From contig NZ_WTYV01000003.1 in NCBI RefSeq assembly GCF_009827655.1, forward strand, positions 248,001 to 312,000: DNA of 64,000 bases. The letters run 5' to 3'. This document shows, piece by piece, positions 33,001-41,735 of this stretch (its first letter is position 1; every line of letters begins with the position of its first letter). Position numbers and translations under genes: made by a program. The notes under the pieces are model-generated. The model saw only the letters and a program-made list of their open reading frames with translations. It ran no database searches and was not told the DNA's origin. The DNA comes from Alteraurantiacibacter buctensis. Lineage in GTDB: Bacteria; Pseudomonadota; Alphaproteobacteria; Sphingomonadales; Sphingomonadaceae.

Positions 33001-33504
33001 CTACTGGTCCGGGGTCATGTCCACCGGCTCGCCCGGGATGCCGGCTTCCGGCGGGAAGGCCTGGTGGCAGGCGGAGCACACGGCATAGAGCGTGCCGCCC
33101 GCCTCGAACACGGCATCGGCATCCTTGCTCTGCGCGGCCTGTTCGGCGCGGGTTGCGGCTTCGGCCATGCCTTCGGTGAAATCGGTCCAGCCCGCATCGC
33201 GGCCTTCGGCATAGGCGGGGCTGCCCATCGTGTTGGCCAGATCGCGCAGCTTGGCGGCGGATGCGGCCACGGCCTGCCATTCGGCGTCGGTTTCGGGCTG
33301 CCATTCGCGGAACACCGGCTGGCCATCCACCAGCTCGCTGGCCGATCCGACCGCGCCCCAATAGATGTCCGCCGTGGGCTGGACTTCGTTGGCCATCATC
33401 TGCTGGACCGTGCCAAAGGGCAGGTCCACCGGCTCCTTGGCGCACGAGGCAAGGGCGAGGGTTGCGGCAAGGCTGCCGGCAACAACGCGGAAATTGATTT
33501 TCAC
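33001..33504 (-). CDS. Lipoprotein c-type cytochrome, C-terminal-haem (c'/c-556-like)
   Basis: 167 residues. The signal ends in lipobox LASC (about residue 21, Ala at +2), so outer-membrane sorting is predicted. The mature protein is helical, and the single haem motif CSACH lies near the C-terminus (about residue 143), the layout of four-helix-bundle cytochromes c' and c-556. It is first in an operon with DUF3147, HupE-like and membrane-anchor genes. It may accept electrons from the lipidated or soluble quinoproteins encoded nearby. Confidence 0.8.
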   Translation of the reverse strand: MKINFRVVAGSLAATLALASCAKEPVDLPFGTVQQMMANEVQPTADIYWGAVGSASELVDGQPVFREWQPETDAEWQAVAASAAKLRDLANTMGSPAYAEGRDAGWTDFTEGMAEAATRAEQAAQSKDADAVFEAGGTLYAVCSACHQAFPPEAGIPGEPVDMTPDQ

Positions 33505-33716
33505 CGTATGTCAGACCTTTCGTATGCGGTCGATCCTCAGCCCGAAACCTGACACTAGCCTGACGGTCTCCCTGTGACAATGGTTGACAATGTCCGAAAA
33601 CTACCGCTAGGCGAACGCCGCATAAATCGGCGGTAAATCTCGGCTCACCTATTCCCTTGGTGGACCAAGTCGGTAAAGGGCCGCCGGGCCAAAGGATCAG
33701 GAAGGGTTTTCGATCA

Positions 33717-34106
33717 ATGACTGCAATTGTCGGCAAGTGGCACAAGCTGGGCCTTGCTACTCTGGGCGCCGCCTCGCTGGCGATCCCGCTGGCCGTGGCG
33801 CTGGCGCAAGGGCCGGAGTTCCAGGAGCAGGCGACCGAAGCAACCGGAGAGGCGCTGACTGCCGAGCAGGTGGCCCAGGGCCGCAGCCTGTTCAACTCCT
33901 GGTCTTGCGGCGCCTGCCACGTGCTGGGCGATGCCAATGCCCACGGCCAGATCGGCCCGGCGCTGGATGGCAATGCCACGATCGACAAGGCTTTCGTGGT
34001 CGGTCGCATCACCAACGGCCAGGGCGCAATGCCTGGCTTTGGCGGCCAGCTTTCTGATGAAGAGATCGACCTGCTTGCCGCCTACATCGTGCAGGTGAAG
34101 CAGTAA
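33717..34106 (+). CDS. Soluble class I cytochrome c
   Basis: 129 residues. The signal peptide ends VALAQ (about residue 31). Haem motif CGACH lies at about residue 65 and the sixth ligand is the Met of GAMPGFGGQLSDEEI. This is a typical small periplasmic electron carrier, also seen as a stand-alone partner of quinoprotein alcohol dehydrogenases. ATG 33717 was chosen with GGAAGGG upstream, although the frame is open earlier. It is divergent from the lipoprotein cytochrome, and a 212-bp spacer holds a TTGACA at 33584 without a convincing -10. Confidence 0.9.
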   Translation: MTAIVGKWHKLGLATLGAASLAIPLAVALAQGPEFQEQATEATGEALTAEQVAQGRSLFNSWSCGACHVLGDANAHGQIGPALDGNATIDKAFVVGRITNGQGAMPGFGGQLSDEEIDLLAAYIVQVKQ

Positions 34107-34133
34107 GCCAATCCGCCAGCCGGAAACGAAAGA

Positions 34134-34160
34134 GGGGGCCGGGAGACCGGCCCCCTTTTT
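34134..34160. terminator. Intrinsic terminator between convergent genes
   Basis: A perfect 9-bp stem GGGGGCCGG / CCGGCCCCC with a GAGA tetraloop, followed on the + strand by five T residues. It ends the cytochrome c transcript; lying just past the VOC gene stop it may also act on the - strand operon. Confidence 0.92.
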
Positions 34161-34167
34161 GTGTCCC

Positions 34168-35151
34168 TCAGTTGGCCCCGCGCGCGGTGCGGCTGGTGGG
34201 GCCGACCTGCGCGAAATAGTTGGTCACGCCATCGGGATCGTTCAGCCAGATGGTCGTCAGGTCAAACCCGCGCAGCCGGTTGAGCGGGGTTTCCACCGCC
34301 ACGCTGCGGTGCGCCGCCATGGCCGCCACATAAGGCGCATCGCTGACCACGTACTGGATGCCGCTACTGCCGGTATCGGCAGGTAGGCCGGCAGCCACCT
34401 GGTGCAGGTAGATCGTGGTCTGCTGGTGGCGGAAGGGATGGACCATCACGCCGAGCGCCTCGTTTCGCATGGGTGCAAGTTCTTCCAGGCCCACGAAGCC
34501 GCGATAGAACTCCTGGCTGCGCGCCAGGTCGGCCACGCCGATGCCGATCCCCACGCCATCGTCGGAATGGTCCTGCGCATCGGGATCGATCACCAGCAGG
34601 ATCGGCAGGCCGGCCGGGTCATTGACAAGCGCCTGCTGGCCCTGCGGCGTGGTGCGGAATTCGGGCGCGGCAAGGCCGGCGGCGGTGAACCGGCCGCTGA
34701 CAGCGGCGGCATCGGGATAGGTCAGCCGCAGGTAACGGATGCCGGTGCCGCCGGTTACGCCGCCAGACAGGTTGTAGAGTCGCTCCCCCTCCTGCCCGGC
34801 AGACAGCTTGATCTGCCCGCTGCCAACCCCGGTCAGGATCATCTGCTGGGTGCTGGTGAGCTGGATGGGGTTCAGCGAGCGGAGTGCCAGGGCGTTGACG
34901 TAGAAGTTGACCATCTGCTCGGTCATCCCGCGCGGAAAACGGCGGAAGACGTTGGCCGATGTCTGGCGGAACAGGTGATGCGCGGTGCCGTGCAACTGCG
35001 CTTCGGACAAAGCGCCCACCGGATAGGCGAGGCCGTGATCGAGGTCCATCACTGCGCCTTCGGGCGTACGGGTGGTGCTCTGACCCAGCGCGGGGCCGGC
35101 CAGCAGGGCCAGCGCGGCAGCGCCTGCGGCGATCAGGGTTTTTGTGGTCAT
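34168..35151 (-). CDS. Exported VOC (glyoxalase/dioxygenase) superfamily protein
   Basis: 327 residues with a Sec signal ending PALGQ, unusual for a VOC protein since most are cytoplasmic. Two paired modules are seen: an N-terminal one (about 55-185, FYVNALALRSL, IRYLRLTYPD) and a C-terminal one (about 200-325, GIGVADLARSQEFYRGFVGL, WLNDPDGVTNYFAQ). The superfamily includes ring-cleavage dioxygenases, glyoxalases and binding proteins, and the residue pattern does not settle which. It overlaps the upstream quinoprotein gene by 4 nt and so is probably coupled to it. Confidence 0.8.
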   Translation of the reverse strand: MTTKTLIAAGAAALALLAGPALGQSTTRTPEGAVMDLDHGLAYPVGALSEAQLHGTAHHLFRQTSANVFRRFPRGMTEQMVNFYVNALALRSLNPIQLTSTQQMILTGVGSGQIKLSAGQEGERLYNLSGGVTGGTGIRYLRLTYPDAAAVSGRFTAAGLAAPEFRTTPQGQQALVNDPAGLPILLVIDPDAQDHSDDGVGIGIGVADLARSQEFYRGFVGLEELAPMRNEALGVMVHPFRHQQTTIYLHQVAAGLPADTGSSGIQYVVSDAPYVAAMAAHRSVAVETPLNRLRGFDLTTIWLNDPDGVTNYFAQVGPTSRTARGAN

Positions 35152-37142
35152 CGGCGGTCTCTCCCATGTTCCCCCGCCCGGGGCAGGGCCCAGACGATCA
35201 GGCTTTCTTCATTGGCCGGAGCCCCGGCCTCGTTGCGCGGCGTGCCCTTTGCGGTGCCGCCCGTGGCCAGCACGGCAATATACTGGCGGCCATCCTTCCC
35301 CTTGTAGGAGATGGGGATGGTGTTGGTGGTGTAATCGAGCTGTTCCTGCCACGCCAGTTCGCCGGTAGTAGCGTCGAAGGCGCGGAACACGGCATCGCTG
35401 GTGGCCCCGATGAACACCAGGCCGCCGGCGGTAACCATCGAGCCACCGGCCGAATTGTTGGCCCCCGTCTCGCGCCGCCCTTCGGGCAGTTGCGGCGATG
35501 TGCCCAGCGGCACGGCCCAGGCGATGTTGCCGGTGTTGGCATCCACCGCGATCATCCGCCCCCATGGCGGGCGGATGCAGGGCAGGGTGGCCTGCCGCCC
35601 GCTGGCATCGGTGAAGCGGGCGTTGAAGCCGGAATAGGCGCCCGGGCCGATCAGGCTGCCGCGGTCGTAAGGCTGGTTGGAGCCATCGGTGCCGCTGCCG
35701 TAGTTGCCGTTGGGATCGCGCTCCTCGATCCAGCCGATCGAGCCGCCCTCGCTGATGTTGACATAGACATAGCCGGTGGTGGGATCGGCCGAACTGCCAC
35801 CCCAAACCGACCCGCCGTTGTGCGGCATGTTGATGGAGGCGCGCGGGGGATCGCCTTCCTTGTGCAGGAAGAACGGGGTGAAGGGGCCCGCGTTGAAGAA
35901 GGTGCCACCATAGCTGTCGAGCAGGGCGCGGCAGGCGGCGGCGTGCTCGGGGGTGGTGTCCTCTGCCGTCACCACGTCGTCCGGGCTCCAGTGCATTCGC
36001 TGCAGGGGTTCGGGGCGCACGGGGAAGGGCTGGGTGGGGCTGTACCATTCGCCCGGCACGTCACCGCGCGCCACCAGCATCTCGTTCACGCCGTGGATCG
36101 GCTCACCCGTGCGGCGGTTAAGGATATACATCAGGCCGTTCTTACCGGTCTCCGCCAGGGCGGGGATGCGCTGCCCGTCGATGGTCACGTCAAACAGCAC
36201 CGGCGGGGCGGGCAGGTCCCAGTCCCACAACTCGTGGTGGATCGTCTGGAAGTGCCAGCGATAGGCACCGGTCTCGATGTCCACCGCCACCACGGAATTG
36301 GAGTAGAGGTTGTCGCCTGGCCGGTCGCCGCCGTAATAGTTGGGGCCGGGGCTGCCCAGCGTCATGTAGAGCATGCCCGTTTCCACGTCCGCCGTGGTGT
36401 ACCACACCCACATGTTGGCTCCGGGCCGGTCGCGCCAGCTGTCGTTGCCCCAGGTCTCGTTGCCCGGTTCGCCCGGATGCGGAATGGTGTTGAAGCGCCA
36501 CTTGAAGGCCCCGGTGCGGGCATCGAAGGCGCGGGTGTCACCATCGCCCCCATCCACCTCGGAAACAATCGGGCGCTCGGGTGTCCAGGCACCGATCACC
36601 AGGGTGTTGCGGAAAATGCTGGGCGGATAGGGATAGCTGGCGCCGTCCCACGTCAGCTCGCCATCGTTGGCAAAACGCCGGTCCACCCGGCCGGTGCGGG
36701 CATCCAGCGCCACAATGGAATTGCCGGGATTGTAGTAGACGCGCGGGCGGGTGTGCCGGTCGCCGGGCCAGTAGGTGACGGAACGGCGCGCCAGTTGCCC
36801 CTCGCCCAGCGGATGGCGCCATATCTCGCGGCCGGTATCGGCTTCCAGCGCCACTATGGCATTGCCCAGCGGCACGTACATTACCCCATCGACTACCACG
36901 GGCACGGTGCCGGCCAGGATCGTCGCCCCGCCTTCGGGGCGCAGGCGGAACGACCAGGCGCGTTGCAACCGGTTCACGTTGCTCCGGTCGATCTGGGTGA
37001 GGGGGGAATAGCGCTGGCCGGAATGGTCACGCGCATAGAGCGGCCAGTCACCCGGATCGGCATCCTGCGCCGTCAGCGGGGTGGAGAGGACGGTGGCCGC
37101 CAGCGCCAGCACCGCCAGCCTGCTTGCATGAACCTTCACCAT
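35148..37142 (-). CDS. PQQ-dependent quinoprotein dehydrogenase, mGDH-like soluble form
   Basis: 664 residues. A signal peptide ends PLTAQD, then the PQQ propeller, with repeats (LEADTGREIW, ALDARTGRV), motif HHELWDWDLPAPP (about residue 320), and GGSVWGGSSADP. No haem motif, no vicinal cysteines and no membrane helices beyond the signal. It resembles the quinoprotein at 18487-20397 in layout. Its stop overlaps the exported VOC gene start. An inverted repeat 43 bp upstream of the start may regulate it. Confidence 0.9.
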   Translation of the reverse strand: MVKVHASRLAVLALAATVLSTPLTAQDADPGDWPLYARDHSGQRYSPLTQIDRSNVNRLQRAWSFRLRPEGGATILAGTVPVVVDGVMYVPLGNAIVALEADTGREIWRHPLGEGQLARRSVTYWPGDRHTRPRVYYNPGNSIVALDARTGRVDRRFANDGELTWDGASYPYPPSIFRNTLVIGAWTPERPIVSEVDGGDGDTRAFDARTGAFKWRFNTIPHPGEPGNETWGNDSWRDRPGANMWVWYTTADVETGMLYMTLGSPGPNYYGGDRPGDNLYSNSVVAVDIETGAYRWHFQTIHHELWDWDLPAPPVLFDVTIDGQRIPALAETGKNGLMYILNRRTGEPIHGVNEMLVARGDVPGEWYSPTQPFPVRPEPLQRMHWSPDDVVTAEDTTPEHAAACRALLDSYGGTFFNAGPFTPFFLHKEGDPPRASINMPHNGGSVWGGSSADPTTGYVYVNISEGGSIGWIEERDPNGNYGSGTDGSNQPYDRGSLIGPGAYSGFNARFTDASGRQATLPCIRPPWGRMIAVDANTGNIAWAVPLGTSPQLPEGRRETGANNSAGGSMVTAGGLVFIGATSDAVFRAFDATTGELAWQEQLDYTTNTIPISYKGKDGRQYIAVLATGGTAKGTPRNEAGAPANEESLIVWALPRAGEHGRDRR

Positions 37143-37184
37143 GGCGACTCCCCCCAGATTGATCTTGTCTGTCTTGCCGCGATC

Positions 37185-37207
37185 AATCGTTCATTACCAT
37201 AACGATT
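37185..37207. promoter_or_regulatory. Inverted repeat upstream of a quinoprotein gene
   Basis: Perfect 7-bp arms AATCGTT and AACGATT separated by 9 bp, within the 63-bp gap before the quinoprotein start and reaching into the stop codon of the preceding hydrolase gene. The length and symmetry suit a dimeric repressor such as a MarR- or TetR-type protein. On the - strand the centre reads TGGTAATGA, which could also serve as an extended -10 element. Confidence 0.45.
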
Positions 37208-38300
37208 ACAAGTCCTGCCGCGCGATCCACCCCTCGATCACGGCGGCGACGTCGTCGCTGTTCTTCTCAAGCTGAATGGCATGGCCATTGCCGTGGATGC
37301 CGTGCTCGGCCAGCTTCAGGTGCTCCACGCTGGCGCCAGCCTGGCGCAGGAAATGGACGATGGCGTGGTTGTCCGCCGCCATCCAGCTTGCCTCCGCCGT
37401 CACTACCACGACGGGCATGCGGGAGAGCGCGGGCAAGCGGCGGGCGGGTTCAGCCTGCACCTTGTAGGCCACCAGGTCAGGGCCGGGGCTGGGCAGATCC
37501 ATGCTGGCCAGAACCTCGCCATCGGCCAGCGGCGGATCGAAGGTGAGCGGGGCATGGGTGATGCCAAAGGGCAGGGCGCCGCTGATGGCGCTGAACGGTG
37601 GGCCGAGCGGCTCCACCGCCACCAGCGCCTTGACCAGATCGGGCCGCGCATCGGCAATCAGCCAGCCCGGCGGGCCACCGGCGGAGTGGGTCAGCAGCAC
37701 TGCGGGTCCGATGCGGCACAGCAGCTCCGCCCCTGCGCGCTGGGCATCCTTCTGCCACTGCGCGGGATCGGCCAGCGTGGGCCCGGTGCCCGCCAGGAAC
37801 GACAGGAACGCCGGGTCCTCCAGCGTGCCGCTGCCCGGCCACTGGGTGTGCAGGCGTGCCTGCGGGTAATTGTCGGGGAACGCCTCGGGGCGCGAGAACA
37901 GCCGCTCCAGTGCAATGTTCGGGCCAGGCGCGGCTATCTCGCCCTGCACCGCAGGGTGGAACGGGCTGCGGCCGTGCTGCGGGCGATCCACCACGTAGAC
38001 CGCCCAGCCGCGGCGCACGAACCAGTGGACCCAGCCTTCGCGCCCGTCCGCCGTGCCCAGGAAGTCGGTGCCCTGGCCGCCGCCGCCGTGGATCATCACG
38101 ATCGGCAGGGGATGGCGCAATTCCTGCGGGATCCAGTATTCCACGTACTGCTGCCCGCGCATGGCCTTGCCCGCCTGCGGATGGTCGACCAGCTCGCCCC
38201 CGGTCCAGAAGAAGCCCTGCGCGGCCAGCCGCAGCGGATTGGCCTGGCCTGCCGCGTGCAGGTCAGCCGGGCGATAGGATCTGCGGCCAGTCTCACTCAT
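37206..38300 (-). CDS. Alpha/beta hydrolase
   Basis: 364 residues, no signal peptide. The oxyanion region is MIHGGGGQGTDF (about residue 70), the nucleophile elbow THSAGGPPGW (about 225), and the catalytic histidine lies in GIHGNGHAIQ (about 338). The family includes esterases, C-C hydrolases and lactonases, and no feature decides between them. GAGGAGG precedes the ATG at 38300. It sits 10 bp after the flavin monooxygenase gene, so a cytoplasmic hydroxylation-then-hydrolysis pair is plausible. Confidence 0.83.
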   Translation of the reverse strand: MSETGRRSYRPADLHAAGQANPLRLAAQGFFWTGGELVDHPQAGKAMRGQQYVEYWIPQELRHPLPIVMIHGGGGQGTDFLGTADGREGWVHWFVRRGWAVYVVDRPQHGRSPFHPAVQGEIAAPGPNIALERLFSRPEAFPDNYPQARLHTQWPGSGTLEDPAFLSFLAGTGPTLADPAQWQKDAQRAGAELLCRIGPAVLLTHSAGGPPGWLIADARPDLVKALVAVEPLGPPFSAISGALPFGITHAPLTFDPPLADGEVLASMDLPSPGPDLVAYKVQAEPARRLPALSRMPVVVVTAEASWMAADNHAIVHFLRQAGASVEHLKLAEHGIHGNGHAIQLEKNSDDVAAVIEGWIARQDL

Positions 38301-38310
38301 GCGAACCTCC

Positions 38311-39564
38311 TCAATGAATCTGGCCCTTGCGGTCACGGATGTTGATCGCCACCCGGTCGCTGGGGTCGGCATCGGCCCAGCGGCTGGCGGGCCGCAGCAC
38401 ATCACCGATCACCTTGTAGGCAAACAGCATCAGCAGCGCGCCGCTTTCCGGATTGCTATCCAGCGCCTTGATGAAGCCCAGGTCCTTCTGCCGCTGCTCC
38501 GGGTCCTTTTCCTGCAACATCCGCTTGTTCTCGGTGGCGGCGGGGGAGACGACTTCCCAGAACACCCGCCGCCGCTCATCGCTGAACCGCTGCAGGATGC
38601 CTTCATCCTCTTCCCCACGCAGCACCGCGCCCAGCACATCGGCCAGGACCACGCCGGTCCACAGCCCGCTGGTAAGGCCCAGCCCACCGCACGGGTTGGT
38701 GGCGTGGGCGGCATCGCCCGCCAGCAGCACGTGGCCTTTCACCAGCGTTTCCGCCGCCCGCTGGTGCAGCATGTAGGGGCTGGCGGAGACGATCTGGTAA
38801 TCCTTGCGTCCCTGCATGAACCACTCGTACCGCTGGTGGATGCGCTCCTCGAAGCTTTCCTCCGGCAATGCGGAATCCTCCATGTAGGTGCAGCGCCACA
38901 GCCCGTGCGTATCAAGCTGGGCAATCACCGCCATGTTCACCGGGTCGCACACGAAGTTGGCCTGCTGGTAGCCGAGTTCGGTGAAGGGGAATTTGACGTT
39001 GGTGGCCACGAACCGCTCCGGCCAGGTGTGGCCCTCGAATTCGATGCCTGCCAACTTGCGCACGGTGCTGCGCGCGCCATCGCAGCCGATCAGCCACTTC
39101 GCGGCGAATGTCTCCGCCCCGTCCGGCCCGTGGACCTGCGCCACTACCCCGTCTGCGCCATCGGTGAACGAGAGGAGTTCGCGCCCGAACAGCACCTCCA
39201 CCCCCAGCTTCTGCGCGTGTTCCATGGCTACGCGCGCAACATCGTGCTGGCCCACGTGGATCTGGTAATCGTACTTGATGCCCTCCACCGGCTGGGTGAT
39301 GACCACCGAGCTGTAGCCGAATTCGGGGACATGGGTGCCAAAGGCGCGGTTGCGAAAGCCGATCGCGTCAAGATCGTCCAGGATCCCCAGTTCCTCCAGC
39401 ACCACCAGTGTGGAGGGGAAATAGACGGCGGCGCGGGGGCTGTTGATGATGTGGGGCTCACGCTCGATCACCCGCACGCTGGCTCCGCCCTGTGCTAGGG
39501 TGAGGGCGGTGAGCATTCCCACCGGGCCCGCACCGACAATCAGGACATCGGTCTTCGCAGTCAT
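38311..39564 (-). CDS. FAD-dependent aromatic monooxygenase (PHBH/UbiH-MhpA class A type)
   Basis: 417 residues. The N-terminal Rossmann motif DVLIVGAGPVGML, the middle DG motif (IGCDGARSTVR, about residue 160) and the GD motif LLAGDAAHATNPCGGLGL (about 285) define a class A flavoprotein hydroxylase that uses NAD(P)H and O2 to hydroxylate phenolic rings. There is no signal, so it is cytoplasmic. GGAGGAG precedes the ATG, which overlaps the quinohaemoprotein stop by one base (TGATG). Its probable substrate is an imported phenolic acid. Confidence 0.88.
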   Translation of the reverse strand: MTAKTDVLIVGAGPVGMLTALTLAQGGASVRVIEREPHIINSPRAAVYFPSTLVVLEELGILDDLDAIGFRNRAFGTHVPEFGYSSVVITQPVEGIKYDYQIHVGQHDVARVAMEHAQKLGVEVLFGRELLSFTDGADGVVAQVHGPDGAETFAAKWLIGCDGARSTVRKLAGIEFEGHTWPERFVATNVKFPFTELGYQQANFVCDPVNMAVIAQLDTHGLWRCTYMEDSALPEESFEERIHQRYEWFMQGRKDYQIVSASPYMLHQRAAETLVKGHVLLAGDAAHATNPCGGLGLTSGLWTGVVLADVLGAVLRGEEDEGILQRFSDERRRVFWEVVSPAATENKRMLQEKDPEQRQKDLGFIKALDSNPESGALLMLFAYKVIGDVLRPASRWADADPSDRVAINIRDRKGQIH

Positions 39565-41669
39565 CAATTCTCCTCCGCCGCGCGGCGTTCTGCTTCGGTT
39601 ACGACATAGGCGCGCACGGCCTCGATCTGGCTGTCGCTCAACCACGGGCTGAAGCTGATCATGCCGCGCTGGGCCAGGGTGCCGCCAGCCACCACGGCCT
39701 TCCATGCCTGCGCACTGGTGGCCACGGGGCTGCGCATCAGGTTGGGGTTGACCGGGCCATTGTGGCAAATGGTGCAGAACGCCAGGTATTGCGCCTGCCC
39801 CTCGGCCACCTGCGAAGGGGTAAACTGTTCGTCTGTGGAGACATAGGGCGGCGGCACATAGGGCGGCAATTCGGGCAGCGTGCCCGTGCCGCCGATGCGG
39901 AACACCAGCAGCATGCCGTTGGCGGCAGGACGGCGCATCTGGTCGCTCTGGCTGGCCATACCCATCGACCCGCCATAGCCGGCCAGCACCGCCACATACT
40001 GCACCCCGTCGGCGCGGAAGGTGATCGGCCCGGCCATGATCCCGCGCTCCTGCCGGAAGGTCCACAGCTCCTTCCCATCGCGCGCGTCATAGGCATGGAA
40101 GGTGCCATCGGCCGTGCCCTGGAACACCAGGTTGCCGCCGGTCGCCAGCGTGCCGCCGCTCCACGGCCAGTCGCGGTCGATCCCCCATACTTCACGCTGG
40201 TTCACCGGGTCCCAGGCCACCAGCCGGCCCTTGGTGCGTGCGGTCAGGTAGGCGCGGCGCGCTTCCGGGGTGGCGCCCGGCACCATGCCTTCGGGCGGAG
40301 CCAGGAACGAGACGCCCGTGTTCCAGCGGCCGATGTGGCGTTCGAAATCGCTGTCATCGGCATAGGCGCTGGGCACCTGCATGGAGGGGATATAGACGAG
40401 GCCCGTCTGCGGCGAATAGCTCATCGGGTGCCAGGCGTGGGCACCAAGGCCGCTGGGGGTGATCAGGAACGGGGCATCGGCAAAGCGCGCCTCGGGCACT
40501 TCCACGGGGCGGCCGGTGGCCAGATCAATCCGTTCGGCCCAGGTCTGGTCGGTAAACTCCTCGGCGCTGATCAGCTTTCCGTTGCTGCGGTCGATGACAT
40601 AGAAGAACCCGTTCTTCGGCGCCTGCATCACCACCTTGCGGGGCTGGCCGTCGATAGTGAGATCGGCCAGCGTCATCTGCTGGGTGGCGGTATAGTCCCA
40701 TGTCTCGCCGGGATTGAGCTGGTAGTGCCACTTGTAGGCCCCGGTATCGGGATCGAGCGCCAGGATGGATGTGAGGAACAGGTTGTCGCCCACCCCGTCG
40801 CTGCGCACCCGGTGGTTCCAGGGGCTGCCGTTGCCCACGCCTATCAGCAACTGGTCGAAATCCGCGTCATACACGATCGAATCCCACACAGTCCCGCCGC
40901 CGCCCAGCTCCCACCAGTCGCCGCTCCAGGTGCTCTGCGCCATGCGGGCCATGATCTCGTCGCTTGCGGCCCCGTCCGGCCCGTCTGCCGGGTTGCCGGG
41001 CACGGTGTAGAAGCGCCACACCATGTCGCCGCTGTCCGCATCGTAGGCCGAGACATAGCCGCGCACGCCCATTTCCGCGCCGGAATTGCCGATGATCACC
41101 TTGCCCCGCACCACGCGCGGTGCGCCGGTGATGGTATAGGGCTTGGCCTGGTCCACCGTTACCACGTCCCACAGCTTGCTGCCGTCTGCGGCATCTAGCG
41201 CGATCAGTCGCCCGTCGATGGTGCCGATGAAGACCTTGCCTTCCCACACGGCCACGCCGCGGTTGACCACATCGCAACAGGCATGGGCGCCCTTGGCCCC
41301 GTCAACTTGCGGATCGAAGCGCCACAGCACCTCGCCGGTGGCGGCGTTTACGGCCAGAACCTTGTCCCACGCGGTGGACAGGTACATCGTGCCGTCGACT
41401 ACGATGGGAGTGGCTTCCTGCCCGCGGTTGGTATCGAACTCCACCGCATAGGCGAGGGATAGCTGGCCCACGTTATCGGTGGTGATGTCGTCCAGCGGGC
41501 TGAAGCGGTCCTCGGCATAGGTGCGGCCGTGGCTCAGCCAGTTGTCGGGATCCCCGGCGGCGGCGAGCAGGCGCTCCTCGGTGACGTTACCGTATTCGGG
41601 TTGCGCGTCACAGCCCGCCAGCAGCAGCGCCACGGCGGCAAAAATCAGGGTCTTGCGGCCCACAATCAT
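39564..41669 (-). CDS. Lipoprotein quinohaemoprotein alcohol dehydrogenase (PQQ propeller plus C-terminal cytochrome c)
   Basis: 701 residues. Lipobox LLAGC (about residue 19) is followed by Asp at +2, which in the E. coli Lol rule predicts retention on the inner membrane. The propeller has the vicinal cysteine pair in HACCDVV and the active-site PGETWDYTATQ, both hallmarks of PQQ alcohol dehydrogenases; D-Y-T fits a Ca2+ rather than lanthanide site. The C-terminal cytochrome domain carries CTICH (about residue 635) and Met in RGMISFSP. It can oxidise primary alcohols in the periplasm and pass electrons through its haem. Start ATG 41669 follows GGGGAG. Confidence 0.92.
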   Translation of the reverse strand: MIVGRKTLIFAAVALLLAGCDAQPEYGNVTEERLLAAAGDPDNWLSHGRTYAEDRFSPLDDITTDNVGQLSLAYAVEFDTNRGQEATPIVVDGTMYLSTAWDKVLAVNAATGEVLWRFDPQVDGAKGAHACCDVVNRGVAVWEGKVFIGTIDGRLIALDAADGSKLWDVVTVDQAKPYTITGAPRVVRGKVIIGNSGAEMGVRGYVSAYDADSGDMVWRFYTVPGNPADGPDGAASDEIMARMAQSTWSGDWWELGGGGTVWDSIVYDADFDQLLIGVGNGSPWNHRVRSDGVGDNLFLTSILALDPDTGAYKWHYQLNPGETWDYTATQQMTLADLTIDGQPRKVVMQAPKNGFFYVIDRSNGKLISAEEFTDQTWAERIDLATGRPVEVPEARFADAPFLITPSGLGAHAWHPMSYSPQTGLVYIPSMQVPSAYADDSDFERHIGRWNTGVSFLAPPEGMVPGATPEARRAYLTARTKGRLVAWDPVNQREVWGIDRDWPWSGGTLATGGNLVFQGTADGTFHAYDARDGKELWTFRQERGIMAGPITFRADGVQYVAVLAGYGGSMGMASQSDQMRRPAANGMLLVFRIGGTGTLPELPPYVPPPYVSTDEQFTPSQVAEGQAQYLAFCTICHNGPVNPNLMRSPVATSAQAWKAVVAGGTLAQRGMISFSPWLSDSQIEAVRAYVVTEAERRAAEEN

Positions 41670-41735
41670 GCTAACTCCCCACCCAATCAATGCGCCTCTT
41701 GGCGGGCGTCATTATCACGAACGTTAGAATCAAAT

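Noticed and set aside
33584-33612. TTGACA with a possible -10 as a sigma-70 promoter for the cytochrome genes
   Set aside because: The -35 is perfect but the downstream hexamer (CTAGGC) is a poor -10, so it is not listed as a promoter.
18487-37142. D-x-D in HHDLWDxD motifs of the three mGDH-like quinoproteins as lanthanide signature
   Set aside because: The W-D-x-D pattern is normal in Ca2+/Mg2+-using membrane glucose dehydrogenase relatives, so it is not evidence for lanthanide use there.
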